64,000 nt of DNA from assembly GCA_018000455.1 (NCBI GenBank), contig JAGNJW010000001.1, positions 414,006-478,005 on the forward strand. The letters are read 5' to 3'. The notes beneath the pieces are model-generated. The model had not been told where the DNA came from and did no database searches. It saw only the letters and a list, made by a program, of their open reading frames with translations. Source of the stretch: Acidobacteriota bacterium (lineage in GTDB: Bacteria > Acidobacteriota > Vicinamibacteria > Vicinamibacterales > UBA2999). Position 1 is the stretch's first letter, and every line of letters begins with the position of its first letter. Of the stretch, positions 37,028 through 46,242 are shown piece after piece. A program made the translations under genes and the position numbers.

Positions 37028-40018
37028 TTAGAAGCGCAGGCGCGCGCCCAGGAAAGCGCGGCGCGGGTTGACCCACTGGATCGCGTCCCCGAACGCCTTG
37101 CCGCCTGACCCCGCCACCAGATCCTGGTTGCGGATGGCGCCCTGAGCGTTGGTGAGGTTGAACACGTCAACGAACACTTCGACGTTGGCCGGCCCGACCG
37201 CGCGCACGTACTGCGCGCGCAGATCCACCTGGCCCCACGACGGGTTCTCGAGCGAACCCACCGAGTCCGGCGCCAGCCACCGCGTGGTGATGCCGGCGAA
37301 TTCGAACGCGTCTGCGGCAGCGACCCGCATCGGCAGGTTACGGCTCGAGGACAGGAACGAGCGACTCGCAATCGTGCCCGAGTTCCAGGTGAAGGTGCCG
37401 CCCAGCTGCAACCCGAAGTCGAAGGTGTAGGAACCGCCGCCCTTGAGCAGGTTCTTGATCAGACCGGGCTGCGTGCCGAACTGGTTGGGCGCGCGCGGAT
37501 CGAGGTAGATCACGTCGCCCTGGAAGTCGGCATTCGAGTCCGAGTTGGTGTTGCCCTCGCCGTCGTTCCAGTTGTACGAGGTCAGCAACTGCCAACGGTC
37601 GGCGAAGCGCTTCCGGAACACGAACTCGAGGCCCTGGAAGTTGCGCTTGCCGCCAGCCAGCGTGCCGATGACGAAGTTCGACCCGGGATTGGCCGCGTAG
37701 CCGAAGTAGTCGAGTCCCAGATACAGCGACTTCGGATCGCCGATCGGGCCTGGATAGCCGTTCGGGTCGGCGTACAGCTCGAGGTCGTAATCCTCGAGGA
37801 TGTCGCGCGTGCGCCGGTTGAAGTAGAGCGCGTCGAAGCTCATGTTGTTGCCGAGGTCGACCGCGTAGCCGACCTGCAGGTCGTCGGTATACGGCGTCTT
37901 GGTCGTCGGCGCGAAGAACGCGTCCTGCTGGGTGGCGCCGCCACGCGTGCGGTAGGTCACGTACTCGCCGACGGCGGGGATGAAGACCTGTTCCTCGAGC
38001 ACCGACCCGGTGAGGGTGCCCGCGAAGTTGGTCATGTTGTTGCGGACGGGGTCGTAGTAGCGGCCCCAGTAGGCCGACGCCTTGTGCCGTCCGTCGCCGC
38101 GAACGTCGTAGGCGGCGCTCAGCCGCGGCGCGAACGCCCAGTCGAAGGTGTAGATGTTGGCGCCGGTGGTGGCGAAGTGCTCCCAGCGTTCGGTACGCAC
38201 GCCGAGATTGAGCGTCAGGCGCTTGAAGGTCACTTCGTCCTGCAGGTAGAAGCTCAGGCCGGTCGAGTAGGTTTCCTGAGGCCCGGTCTGCGCCTGGAAG
38301 TCGCGGTCGTAGTTTACGGAGCCGAGTGGGTTGCCAGCCGTCGAATTGAACACCAGAAGCGCGCCCAGCTCGGCTGCCGAGATCGTGCCGTCGCCATTGG
38401 CGTCGTAGGCCGAGTAGAAACGCCCCCGATCCGACCGGGCGTCAATGGTGCGGATGAGGCCGTTGAAGTCGCTGGTGTTGGTCACGTCGAACTGCAGGTT
38501 CGACCAGCCACCCGCGGCGATGTTGTTGGCGGTGATGCCGCCGCCCGCGTAGCGGGGCGACAGCGAGTAGTAGCCGGCGCTGTCCACGTAGAGGGTGTCG
38601 CGGAAGTTGTCGGACCGGTTCCACGCCGCGCCGGCCTTCACCGTGTGGTTGCGAATGACATGCTGCAGCGCGCCCTTGAGCGTCTTGTTGTCACGCTGGT
38701 CGATGAGGTCGCGACCGAAGCCGCCCTGCTGCTCGTCGGTGAGCACGCGGGCATCGCTCCGCTGGAACAGGATGTCGCCGCGGGAGGCGCGAATGGCCGA
38801 CAGGCTGGACACTTCGCCGTTGTGCTTGTTGGCGCTCAGTTCGACCAACGTCGAGCCCCACACACGCGTGTAGTTGCCGCTGTAGCGGGCGCCCCCCTGG
38901 TCGCTGCTGCGATCGCGGGCGTTGGTGATGTTGCGGTCGCGGCGGCCGGTGATTTCGGTGGGGTCGCTGAGGTAGGTCGCGCTGATGAGGTCATCCTGCG
39001 TGATCGCCCAACTGCCCTTGGCGAAGCCCTGGTGCTGGGTGTTGTCGATGCTGCGCAGGAACTCGTTGGTGTCGAGCGCGGAGACGTCGTCCTGACGGTT
39101 GGTGTAGCGGTAGCTGCCGAAGAACCACGCCTTGTTCTTGAGGATCGGCCCACCAAAGGTGTAGCCGTTGTCCTTGGTCGAGAACTCCTCGGCGGCACCG
39201 TTCTTGTTCTCGGCGACCAGGCTGCTGTTCTGGAAGAAGTAGTTGGCCGAGCCGTGCAGGGTGTTGCTGCCCGACTTCGTGACCACGTTCGAGATCAGTC
39301 CGGGCGCGCCGACGTACTCGGCCGGAATGCCGCCCGTCGTCACTTTCTGTTCCTGGATGATCTCGGTGTTCAGATTGGCGCCGAACGTGCCCGTGACCGG
39401 GTCGGTGACGTTGATGCCGTCGAAGTAGTAGACGTTGTCGGACGAGACGCCGAGATTGCCGCCGATGTCGCTGTAGTTGAGGCCCGACCGCGCGGCGGGA
39501 TTGCCGCCCGAGGTCTGGTCGTCGGGCAGCACACCCGGGACGAGCTGCAGATAGCTCTGGTAGCTACGGCCGGTCGGCAGCGACTCGGTGAGCTGCAGCG
39601 TGATGTCCTGACCGCTGGTGGCGCTCTTCACGTCAACGACTGGCGTGGCAGCCGTGACCGTCACCGTCTCGGTCACGCCCGCGAGCGTGAGGGCAAAGGA
39701 CAGTGAAGTGGTCTGGCCGGCGCGGACGAGGATCTGCTCGCGGACCTGGTCGCGGAAGCCCTGCAGGACCACCGTGATCGTGTACCGGGCCGAGGGGGCC
39801 AGGGCTTCGAGCGTTGCAACGCCCTGTCCGTCGGTGACCGCCGTGCGGCGGGTAATGGTGTCTGCCGATTCAGCCGACACGGTGACGCCAGGCAGGCGTC
39901 CTCCATCGGAGTCGGCGACGACGACCTGGACCGTGCCGGTATTGGCCACCTGCGCCCACGCGGTTCCAGCGCAGGCCAGCCAGAGGGCCGCGACCAAGGC
40001 GCCCGCTCGAGTTCTCAT
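37028..40018 (-). CDS. Oar-like TonB-dependent receptor with carboxypeptidase-regulatory domain
   Basis: A 996-residue outer-membrane transporter or adhesin. After the signal peptide (cut near AWAQ) comes a CarboxypepD_reg Ig-like domain (about 25-110; VVVADSDGGRLPGVTVSAES), then the plug (about 120-260, with VYYFDGINVTDPVTG) and a long beta-barrel ending in an aromatic residue (FLGARLRF). This architecture is that of Oar and the expanded acidobacterial TBDRs thought to import glycans or peptides. The start ATG 40018 has a GGGAG Shine-Dalgarno (40026-40030) seven bases upstream, unlike most genes here. No sugar-binding partner is adjacent. The upstream 40,080-40,200 stretch is notably AT-rich and may hold its promoter. 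Confidence 0.9.
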   Translation of the reverse strand: MRTRAGALVAALWLACAGTAWAQVANTGTVQVVVADSDGGRLPGVTVSAESADTITRRTAVTDGQGVATLEALAPSARYTITVVLQGFRDQVREQILVRAGQTTSLSFALTLAGVTETVTVTAATPVVDVKSATSGQDITLQLTESLPTGRSYQSYLQLVPGVLPDDQTSGGNPAARSGLNYSDIGGNLGVSSDNVYYFDGINVTDPVTGTFGANLNTEIIQEQKVTTGGIPAEYVGAPGLISNVVTKSGSNTLHGSANYFFQNSSLVAENKNGAAEEFSTKDNGYTFGGPILKNKAWFFGSYRYTNRQDDVSALDTNEFLRSIDNTQHQGFAKGSWAITQDDLISATYLSDPTEITGRRDRNITNARDRSSDQGGARYSGNYTRVWGSTLVELSANKHNGEVSSLSAIRASRGDILFQRSDARVLTDEQQGGFGRDLIDQRDNKTLKGALQHVIRNHTVKAGAAWNRSDNFRDTLYVDSAGYYSLSPRYAGGGITANNIAAGGWSNLQFDVTNTSDFNGLIRTIDARSDRGRFYSAYDANGDGTISAAELGALLVFNSTAGNPLGSVNYDRDFQAQTGPQETYSTGLSFYLQDEVTFKRLTLNLGVRTERWEHFATTGANIYTFDWAFAPRLSAAYDVRGDGRHKASAYWGRYYDPVRNNMTNFAGTLTGSVLEEQVFIPAVGEYVTYRTRGGATQQDAFFAPTTKTPYTDDLQVGYAVDLGNNMSFDALYFNRRTRDILEDYDLELYADPNGYPGPIGDPKSLYLGLDYFGYAANPGSNFVIGTLAGGKRNFQGLEFVFRKRFADRWQLLTSYNWNDGEGNTNSDSNADFQGDVIYLDPRAPNQFGTQPGLIKNLLKGGGSYTFDFGLQLGGTFTWNSGTIASRSFLSSSRNLPMRVAAADAFEFAGITTRWLAPDSVGSLENPSWGQVDLRAQYVRAVGPANVEVFVDVFNLTNAQGAIRNQDLVAGSGGKAFGDAIQWVNPRRAFLGARLRF

Positions 40019-40270
40019 GTTTGTGCTCCCAACGAAATGAATAGATGCCATCTAAGAGCCTGATGCGCATCGAAAGTTCGTGCCATCCGGTTGGCTTAAG
40101 CTAAACAGTTATAAATCAATAGTTTGCGGCCGCATTGCCCGCGCACATACTCGTGGAATTATTCCCACATATTGGATTTTCGCTCACGGAGGTCAGACAA
40201 TTCGTCCCGCCGCCGGCAACAAGCCCCCTTTGAGTAACGAGGCCGTCCGGAGCCCGGTGGCCAGGCGGGC

Positions 40271-40307
40271 GCCAGGCCGAGAACTCACGGCGCGCCTGCT
40301 GAGCTAG
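40271..40307 (+). pseudogene. Relic of a PD40-kinase 3' end
   Basis: The last codons read RELTARLLS and stop, matching RELTARLPR and stop at the end of the kinase gene (36850). About 26 of 30 bases are identical, including the bases just after the stop. It overlaps the 3' end of the permease gene on the other strand by 23 bases. It looks like the remaining tail of a lost kinase paralogue. Confidence 0.45.
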
Positions 40308-41610
40308 CTCTGGCGATGGCGTCCACGTGCGGCGCCCGCCACCGGATGTAGGCGGCGACGAGCGCGATGTAGGTCACGACGAGCAGCCAGCCGGTGCGAT
40401 CGATGTCCGAGAACGACAGCGTCCCCTGGACGAGCAACACGACGATGCCGGCCACACTGAGCGCCTGCAGTGTTCCTACGCGCATCGGCATCGTCGCCCG
40501 GGCGAACACCTCAGGAAGCCGGCGTGCGAGCAGGAACGCCGCCACCAGCGGCAGCAGGTCGTAGACGAACACCAGGCCGCCGCCGAGCATGATGATGTAG
40601 CGCAAGTCCCACCCGGCGGCGACCGGCGCGGCGCCCAGCACGAGCAGACAGGTGAGCAGCCGGTGCGGCGTGTTGAAGCGCTGATTGACCGCCGCCAGAC
40701 CCTTCGGCAGCCACCCGTCCTCGCAGGCGATGAGCACCGACTTGGTGGCCCACGTGAACGTCGAGTTGATGCTCGTCATGAGCGCGAACATCCCGGCGCC
40801 GACGATGAATGCCACGTAGACGGGGGGCGGCAGCACGGCCCTGGCCACTTCCGCCAGCGACTGGCCGGCGGTGCGCTCGAGCGGCAGGATGCCGACGGCG
40901 ACGACCGAGACAACCGTGTAGAAGAGTGCCGCCACCCCCGTGGCGCCGAGGATCGCCAGTGGCAGATCGCGCTCGGGCCGTTGCATTTCGCCGCCCAGTT
41001 CCGAGACGAACTGTGCGCCGCCGGTGGCAAACGACAGCACCACGCAGGCCAGCCCGAAGCCGTACCAGCCCTTGGGCAGCAGCGCCTGGGTGTTGGTGAA
41101 GCGTGTGTAGTCCACCTCGACGACGCCGAACACGACCAGCGTCGACAGCCCGCACAGCAGCACGACGATCATCACCTTCTGGACGACCGCGGCCTCCTTG
41201 ACGCCCACGAGGTTCACCAGGTAGAAGACCACCAGCACCGCCAGCGCCGTGGCCCTGGCGTTCAGGGCCGGCACCAGCGCCAGCGCGTACTGCGCGAAGC
41301 CCAGCGCGAAAAGCGCGATGAGGATGTGCGTGATGAGCAGAATCGCGAGGTAGAAGAACCCCAGGCGCGGCCCGAGCACGCGCTTGCAGTAGGTGTAGAG
41401 GCCGCCGGTGGCGGGCATGGCCGAGCCCATGAAGGCCACCGGCAGCTGCTTGATGGTCGAGAGCACGGCCGACAGCAGGAAGGCGTAGGGAATCGCGAAG
41501 CCGGTGAAGTCGATGGCGATGCCGACCAGCACCATGATGCCCGAGCCGATGATCTGACCGAGCGCGAGCGCGAAGACGTCCCAGAAGGTGAGCGACCGCT
41601 TGAGTTGCAT
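40285..41610 (-). CDS. APC-family amino acid permease
   Basis: A 441-residue inner-membrane transporter with about 12 hydrophobic helices. TM1 has the family motif ALGQIIGSGIMVLVGIA; the TM6 region VVLSFATGGAQFVSELGGEM and TM8 region GMFALMTSINSTFTW follow the APC fold. ATG 41610 (MQLKRSLTFWDV) is chosen since it starts the cytoplasmic lead to TM1; the longer open frame upstream is the shadow of the next gene. It lies 14 bases downstream of the trans-sulfuration enzyme gene, so the pair may take up and break down a sulfur amino acid or export its product. Confidence 0.85.
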   Translation of the reverse strand: MQLKRSLTFWDVFALALGQIIGSGIMVLVGIAIDFTGFAIPYAFLLSAVLSTIKQLPVAFMGSAMPATGGLYTYCKRVLGPRLGFFYLAILLITHILIALFALGFAQYALALVPALNARATALAVLVVFYLVNLVGVKEAAVVQKVMIVVLLCGLSTLVVFGVVEVDYTRFTNTQALLPKGWYGFGLACVVLSFATGGAQFVSELGGEMQRPERDLPLAILGATGVAALFYTVVSVVAVGILPLERTAGQSLAEVARAVLPPPVYVAFIVGAGMFALMTSINSTFTWATKSVLIACEDGWLPKGLAAVNQRFNTPHRLLTCLLVLGAAPVAAGWDLRYIIMLGGGLVFVYDLLPLVAAFLLARRLPEVFARATMPMRVGTLQALSVAGIVVLLVQGTLSFSDIDRTGWLLVVTYIALVAAYIRWRAPHVDAIARASSAGAP

Positions 41611-41624
41611 GGAGGCAGAGGGCG

Positions 41625-42824
41625 CTAGGCGTGGGTCAGGGCCGCATCGAAGTCGGCGATGAGGTCGTCCACGTGTTCGAGCCCGGCCGAGACACGCACC
41701 ATGCCTTGGTGGATCCCCATCTGCACGCGTTCGGCCTCGGGGATGTCGAGAAAGGCCATGGTGGCCGGAATCTGCGTGATGGTTCTGGTGCCGCCCAGGC
41801 TGGCCGCGAAACAGGCCAGCCGCAAGTGGTCGACGACGGCGAGTGCCGCCGCGCCGCTGCCCACGTCGAAGGTCAGCATCGCACCGAACGACGGCATCTG
41901 CCGCGCGGCCACGGCGTGCTGGGGATGTGACGCCAGGCCCGGATACCAGACGCGGGTCACGCGACCATGTCCCTCGAGGTGGCGCGCCAGCGCCAGCGCC
42001 GTCTGACACTGACGTTCGACCCGCACGGCCAGCGTCTGGATGCCACGTAGGAGCAGCCAGGCGTTGAACGGCGCCAGCGGCGCCCCCCACTTCACCATCG
42101 TGTCCCAGCGGATCTGCTCCAGGAAGTCGGCCGGCAGGAGGGACGACTTCATGGCGATGGCGCCGCCGATGACGTCGCTGTGCCCGCCGATGAACTTCGA
42201 ACAGCTCTCGACGACGAGATCGACGCCCCATTCGAGCGGCCGCATCACGTAGGGACTGGCGAAAGTGTTGTCGCACACCAGTATCAGTCCACGGTCGTGC
42301 GCCAGCGCCACCAGCGCCGGCACGTCCACCACCTTCATCGACGGGTTGGCGATGGTCTCGAAGTAGAGCACCTTCGTGTTCGGGCGGATCGCCGCGGCCA
42401 CGGCTTCCAGGTTGGCCGTGTCGACGAAGGTCGTCGTGATGCCGTAGTCGGTCAGCCGGTGGTCGAGCAGCTCATGGGTTGAGCTGTAGGTCGTCCAGTC
42501 GCAGACGATGTGGTCGCCCTGCTTGAGCAACCCGAAGAGGGCGACCGAGACGGCGGCCATCCCGGAGGCCGTCGCCAGGCACGCATCGGCGCCCTCGATG
42601 GCCATCATCTGTTCTTCGAACTGGTACTCGGAGGGATTGCCGCAGCGGCCGTAGATGTTCACCGCCTTCCGCTCGCCGTCGACGACGCGCTGGTAGATCT
42701 CGGCGTCGTACTGGAAGGCCGATCCCATGACGATCGGCGCCGTCAGGGCGCGGGTCGTTTGGTCTGGCGGGTAGTAGACGGCGCGGCTATCGAAGCGCAG
42801 GCGGCGTTTCTGTTCAGGGGTCAC
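41625..42824 (-). CDS. Cys/Met-metabolism PLP enzyme (cystathionine gamma-synthase/methionine gamma-lyase family)
   Basis: A 399-residue fold-type I PLP enzyme. The cofactor lysine Lys210 is in SCSKFIGGHSDV; other motifs are TALTAPIV, the phosphate loop around ATASGMAAVS, and NIYGRCGNPS (usually Y(S/T)R..NPT), and CDNTFASPY. Members make or split cystathionine, homocysteine or methionine; which reaction applies is not clear from sequence. The presence of an adjacent permease favours a catabolic lyase. GTG 42824 is chosen because GGGAG lies five bases upstream; the longer TTG start at 42848 nearly touches the preceding gene. Confidence 0.85.
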   Translation of the reverse strand: MTPEQKRRLRFDSRAVYYPPDQTTRALTAPIVMGSAFQYDAEIYQRVVDGERKAVNIYGRCGNPSEYQFEEQMMAIEGADACLATASGMAAVSVALFGLLKQGDHIVCDWTTYSSTHELLDHRLTDYGITTTFVDTANLEAVAAAIRPNTKVLYFETIANPSMKVVDVPALVALAHDRGLILVCDNTFASPYVMRPLEWGVDLVVESCSKFIGGHSDVIGGAIAMKSSLLPADFLEQIRWDTMVKWGAPLAPFNAWLLLRGIQTLAVRVERQCQTALALARHLEGHGRVTRVWYPGLASHPQHAVAARQMPSFGAMLTFDVGSGAAALAVVDHLRLACFAASLGGTRTITQIPATMAFLDIPEAERVQMGIHQGMVRVSAGLEHVDDLIADFDAALTHA

Positions 42825-42852
42825 GAAGGCTCCCGGCGGAAGGCGCAACCAC

Positions 42853-44274
42853 CTACTGCACGTAGGTGTCGATGACGGCGTTCAGGGCTCGCCGGCAGAC
42901 GTCGCAGAAGTAGTCGGTTCTGGTGAACATGATGCAGTTGGGGGCCGGCCGATAGTAGCCGCGTGCCTCGTAGCGGGCGCCCTCGAAGGCGCCGGTCCTG
43001 CCGGCGAAGCGCTCGGCGGCGAACTGCTGGTCGTCCTGCCGCCGCTCGCGCGCGAAGAGCGCCTCCATCTCGGCCTCCGGCCGCTGCTGCTTCCTGAGCT
43101 CCGACCGCGTCGCCTGCGTCTCTCTCGCGCGGGTCTCGTAGGCGTCCTTCTCCCACGGCGTCGGCAGTGGCGTCGAGGGCCGCACGAGGTCCTTCCACTT
43201 GAGTGTGGCGGGGTCGAGCAGGGCGGTGACGTTCGGCTCCCACGGCTCCTCGCGCGTCGGGGCCGGCAGGTAGGCCACCGGCGACGTGTAGTACTCGTCG
43301 GCGAGCGCGGCGAAGTGATGCCCGAACTCGTGGACGAAGACATAGGGCGCAAAGGCGTTGTCGGCGGCGACCGTGCTGTAGAGGTTGTAGATGCCGCCGC
43401 CGCCGTAGGTGCGGCCGTTGACCACGATCTCGACGACGTCGTAGGGCGCGTAGGAGACGATCTGACGGAACGCGCGGTTGTCGAATGTCAGGACGTAGCG
43501 CTCAGACCCGAACGCATCGTAGGTCGAGCCCACGGGGTTGGCGCGGTGCTGGCCGAGCGAGGGACGCGAGATGCCAGATTCCCGTGCCGGCGGCACCAGG
43601 CCCCACACGTTGAAATCCTGGCGCCGCTCCTTGAAGGGCGAGGTGGCGAACAACACGTCCACGAGCCGCTGGGCGTCGGCGCGGAACTTGCCCCGTTCGG
43701 CCGTGGTGTAGCCGTCGCCGAGTAGCAGCAGGTCGACCTGCGTCGCCGAATCGCCGTGGCGTTCGATCTCCATCACGCCGCCCGGATGCGGTTCCGGGGC
43801 CGCCGTGTCAACGAACATGCCGGCGGGATCGACGCGCGTCTCCCACACCGTGGTCCACGAGTCTTTGGCCCCGCGCTTTCTGACGCCCACCACCACCGGT
43901 GATGCCGGCAGCGGGAAGCGCAGCGACTCGTGGAACGTGCGGCTCGACGTGGCCGCCTCTTCGGTCGTCACCCACTCGTCGTAGATCGAGCCGAAGCCGC
44001 GCGAGTAGAGCAGGCGGCCGGAAGCGGCGTCGGTGACGTCGAAGCCGTAGGCGCCGTAGCGCAGCACGTCGCCGGCCCGATCGCGCGGGCCGGGCCACGG
44101 CGCCGGCTCGACCACCACGCGGTCCAGCGCGAAGAGCTCCTCGGTGGTGTTGCCGGTGTGGAAGTAGTCGACCCGCATCGTCCGAAGCGGCACCGGGCCC
44201 GCAGGGCGTGACTGCGCGCCCAGGGTGAGCACGGCGAGGGCCACGAGGGCGCCAACAGGCAGCGCGGTGGGCAT
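42853..44274 (-). CDS. M64-family (IgA-peptidase-like) secreted metallopeptidase
   Basis: A 473-residue exported zinc peptidase. The signal peptide is about 1-22 (ALVALAVLTLGAQS). The N-terminal third is a beta-rich M64 N-domain; the catalytic domain has HEFGHHFAALADEYY with the zinc motif at residues 315-319. The domain family is named for IgA-cleaving peptidases but in soil bacteria its substrate is unknown. The C-terminus has an odd cysteine cluster (FCDVC). ATG 44274 lies seven bases after a TACCAT box. It is divergent from the FG-GAP gene with a 31-base gap. Confidence 0.85.
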   Translation of the reverse strand: MPTALPVGALVALAVLTLGAQSRPAGPVPLRTMRVDYFHTGNTTEELFALDRVVVEPAPWPGPRDRAGDVLRYGAYGFDVTDAASGRLLYSRGFGSIYDEWVTTEEAATSSRTFHESLRFPLPASPVVVGVRKRGAKDSWTTVWETRVDPAGMFVDTAAPEPHPGGVMEIERHGDSATQVDLLLLGDGYTTAERGKFRADAQRLVDVLFATSPFKERRQDFNVWGLVPPARESGISRPSLGQHRANPVGSTYDAFGSERYVLTFDNRAFRQIVSYAPYDVVEIVVNGRTYGGGGIYNLYSTVAADNAFAPYVFVHEFGHHFAALADEYYTSPVAYLPAPTREEPWEPNVTALLDPATLKWKDLVRPSTPLPTPWEKDAYETRARETQATRSELRKQQRPEAEMEALFARERRQDDQQFAAERFAGRTGAFEGARYEARGYYRPAPNCIMFTRTDYFCDVCRRALNAVIDTYVQ

Positions 44275-44281
44275 CCGAGAG

Positions 44282-44300
44282 ATGGTAGCCGAGTTACCAT
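44282..44300. promoter_or_regulatory. Symmetric divergent -10 pair (TACCAT on both strands)
   Basis: ATGGTA (44282-44287) and TACCAT (44295-44300) form a perfect 6-bp inverted repeat, so each strand reads TACCAT. The minus box ends seven bases before the M64 start and the plus box five bases before the FG-GAP start. No -35 elements are obvious. Confidence 0.5.
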
Positions 44301-44305
44301 GCGCC

Positions 44306-45793
44306 ATGCTGAAGCCCTGGGTGCTGACGGTCTCGGTCGGGTTCGCGGCGGCGACCGCCGTGGCGCCGACGCCGCTGTCGTTCACGCCGCTGCAGCCTGA
44401 CCTCTTCGCTGCGGGCGCGAGTTTCGTCAACGCCTTCGCCGACATCGAGGGTGATGGGGATCTCGACCTCTTCGTCGGCTTCGATGGCCAGCCGAATCGA
44501 CTCTACCGCAACGACGCCGGAGTCTTTACTGACGTCGCCGCTGCCAGCGGCGTAGCCGACCGCCGGGCGACGCGCGCCGCGGCCTGGGGCGACATGGACG
44601 CAGATGGCGATCCCGACCTGCTTGTCGGCTTCACGCCGTCACCGGGCGGCTCGGTGCTGCGCCTGTACCGGAACGACCGCGGCGTCTTCACCGACGCGAC
44701 GGCCGCGGCCGGCCTGGCGGTGGCTGGTGGTGCCGTGCGTCAACCGGTGTGGATCGATGTGGACGGCGACTGCGACCTCGATCTCTTCGTCGCCTTTCGC
44801 GATCGCGCCAACGCGCTCTTCCGGAACGACGGTGGCGCCTTCACCGACGTGGCGCTGGCGCTCGGGCTGGCCGACCCGCGCAAGAGCGTGGGCGCCGTCT
44901 GGTTCGACGCCGACGAGGACGGCGACCTCGACGTGGCCGTGGCCAACATGGACGGCGATGTCAACGGCCTCTTCGTGAACACCGACGGCCGCTTCGTCGA
45001 CGTCGCGGAGGCGGCGGGCGTGGCCTGGGGCGGCCGGCCGCCGAAGCATCCGGGCCGCGGCACGGTGCGCCTGTGCGCCGCCGACCTCGACAGCGACGGC
45101 CACTTCGATCTCATCGCCGCCAACTACGGGCCGCTCGGGTTCTTCAGCAATCGTGGCCGAGGGCAATTCGACGATCGGGCCGCCCAGTGGGGGCTGGCGA
45201 TCGACTCGCGCTACGACGCCTGCGCACCGGCCGATATCGATCACGACGGCCGGCTGGATCTCTACGTGAACGGCACCGTCACCGGTGGCATCAGCTGGCA
45301 GGACTCGCTGCTGCACAATACCGGGACGGCCTTCGTGGACGTGACGCCGCCCATCATCCGTCTGCAGCAGGCCGACCACGGAGTGCAGTGGGCCGACGTC
45401 GATGGCGACGGCGATCTCGACCTGGCGCTCACCGGTTCCCGTCGCGACGGCACGCACCTCGTGATCCGCAACGACCTTCCGGCCGCTGATGCCCGCCGCG
45501 GGCTGCATGTGCGCGTGCTCGACGCCGCCGGCCGGGCCACGCTGGCCGGTACCGAGGTCCGCGTTTTCGCGGCCGGCACCACGCGGCTGGTCGGCGCGCG
45601 CCTGGTCGATGCCGGATCCGGCTACGACGCCCAGAACGACATGCCCATCCATGTCGGGATTCCTGCTGGCGTTTCGCGCGTGGACGTTCAGCTCATCGTG
45701 CCTCGCGGAGGGCGTCGGGTGCCGGTTTGGACGCGTAACGTCGACCCCGCTGCCTGGCACGGCCGGGCCCTGGTGGTGCGCGCGCCGAAGTAG
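44306..45793 (+). CDS. CRTAC1-like FG-GAP/VCBS repeat secreted protein
   Basis: A 495-residue exported protein. After a signal peptide (cut near AVAPT) it is a beta-propeller of FG-GAP/VCBS repeats, each with a calcium-binding Asp-rich loop (DIEGDGDLDLFVGF, DMDADGDPDLLVGF, DVDGDCDLDLFVAF, DEDGDLDVAVAN, DVDGDGDLDLALTG). The C-terminal 90 residues match the UnbV/ASPIC-like tail seen in CRTAC1-type proteins. Such proteins bind ligands or other proteins at the surface. A relic of a paralogue's tail lies at 49838. Confidence 0.85.
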   Translation: MLKPWVLTVSVGFAAATAVAPTPLSFTPLQPDLFAAGASFVNAFADIEGDGDLDLFVGFDGQPNRLYRNDAGVFTDVAAASGVADRRATRAAAWGDMDADGDPDLLVGFTPSPGGSVLRLYRNDRGVFTDATAAAGLAVAGGAVRQPVWIDVDGDCDLDLFVAFRDRANALFRNDGGAFTDVALALGLADPRKSVGAVWFDADEDGDLDVAVANMDGDVNGLFVNTDGRFVDVAEAAGVAWGGRPPKHPGRGTVRLCAADLDSDGHFDLIAANYGPLGFFSNRGRGQFDDRAAQWGLAIDSRYDACAPADIDHDGRLDLYVNGTVTGGISWQDSLLHNTGTAFVDVTPPIIRLQQADHGVQWADVDGDGDLDLALTGSRRDGTHLVIRNDLPAADARRGLHVRVLDAAGRATLAGTEVRVFAAGTTRLVGARLVDAGSGYDAQNDMPIHVGIPAGVSRVDVQLIVPRGGRRVPVWTRNVDPAAWHGRALVVRAPK

Positions 45794-45927
45794 TCGGGCC
45801 GCGTCGGTGAGCTACGCGTTGTCCTCAAGCGAACGGAAGAGCTGAAGCAGATCCCGGCGGTGGGTGAGGTGAGGCAGCACCGCGCCCTTTTGCGAAGGTG
45901 CGGATCGAATGCGTGTCTGTTACGACA

Positions 45928-46242
45928 ATGAGACGAGTGACCGAGTCGCACCCGATATCCCTCGACGAGATCCGGACGCTCGCGGCGGAACGGTTCGGCG
46001 GCATGATCAAGGGCGTTGTCGATCCCGAACGCGGCATTCTGCTGCTCGACGCCGACCTGCATGCCGACCAGGAGGCGAGCCTGCTGGCCGACGGGTCGAA
46101 GCAAGCCGAGTTGTGGGGGATCAACCTTCGACCGTCCTTCGGTAATCGGTCGCGGGGCGTCGACGACCCTGTGGCACCCGAGTGGCCATCGCCGCTCTCA
46201 TTGCTCGGCTGGTGCGTGGATGACCGATTGGCAACATCGTGA
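45928..46242 (+). CDS. DUF5674-like small protein, internally shortened
   Basis: A 104-residue protein whose core (ISLDEIRTLAAERFGGMIKGVVDPERGILLLDADLHADQEA, followed by GSKQAELWGIN) resembles DUF5674 as I remember it. In that family GIN is normally followed by a linker and a second strand before LRPSQGNRSRG; here LRPSFGNRSRG follows at once, so about 15-20 residues seem lost in frame. The tail past VDDPVAPEW is probably not native. GTG 45937, seven bases after GACAAT, is an alternative start. It overlaps the next gene by 23 bases. Confidence 0.6.
   Translation: MRRVTESHPISLDEIRTLAAERFGGMIKGVVDPERGILLLDADLHADQEASLLADGSKQAELWGINLRPSFGNRSRGVDDPVAPEWPSPLSLLGWCVDDRLATS

Noticed and set aside
41611..42276. 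Upstream extension of the second amino acid permease
   Set aside because: It is the shadow of the PLP enzyme; the true N-terminus MQLKRSLTFWD is at 41610.
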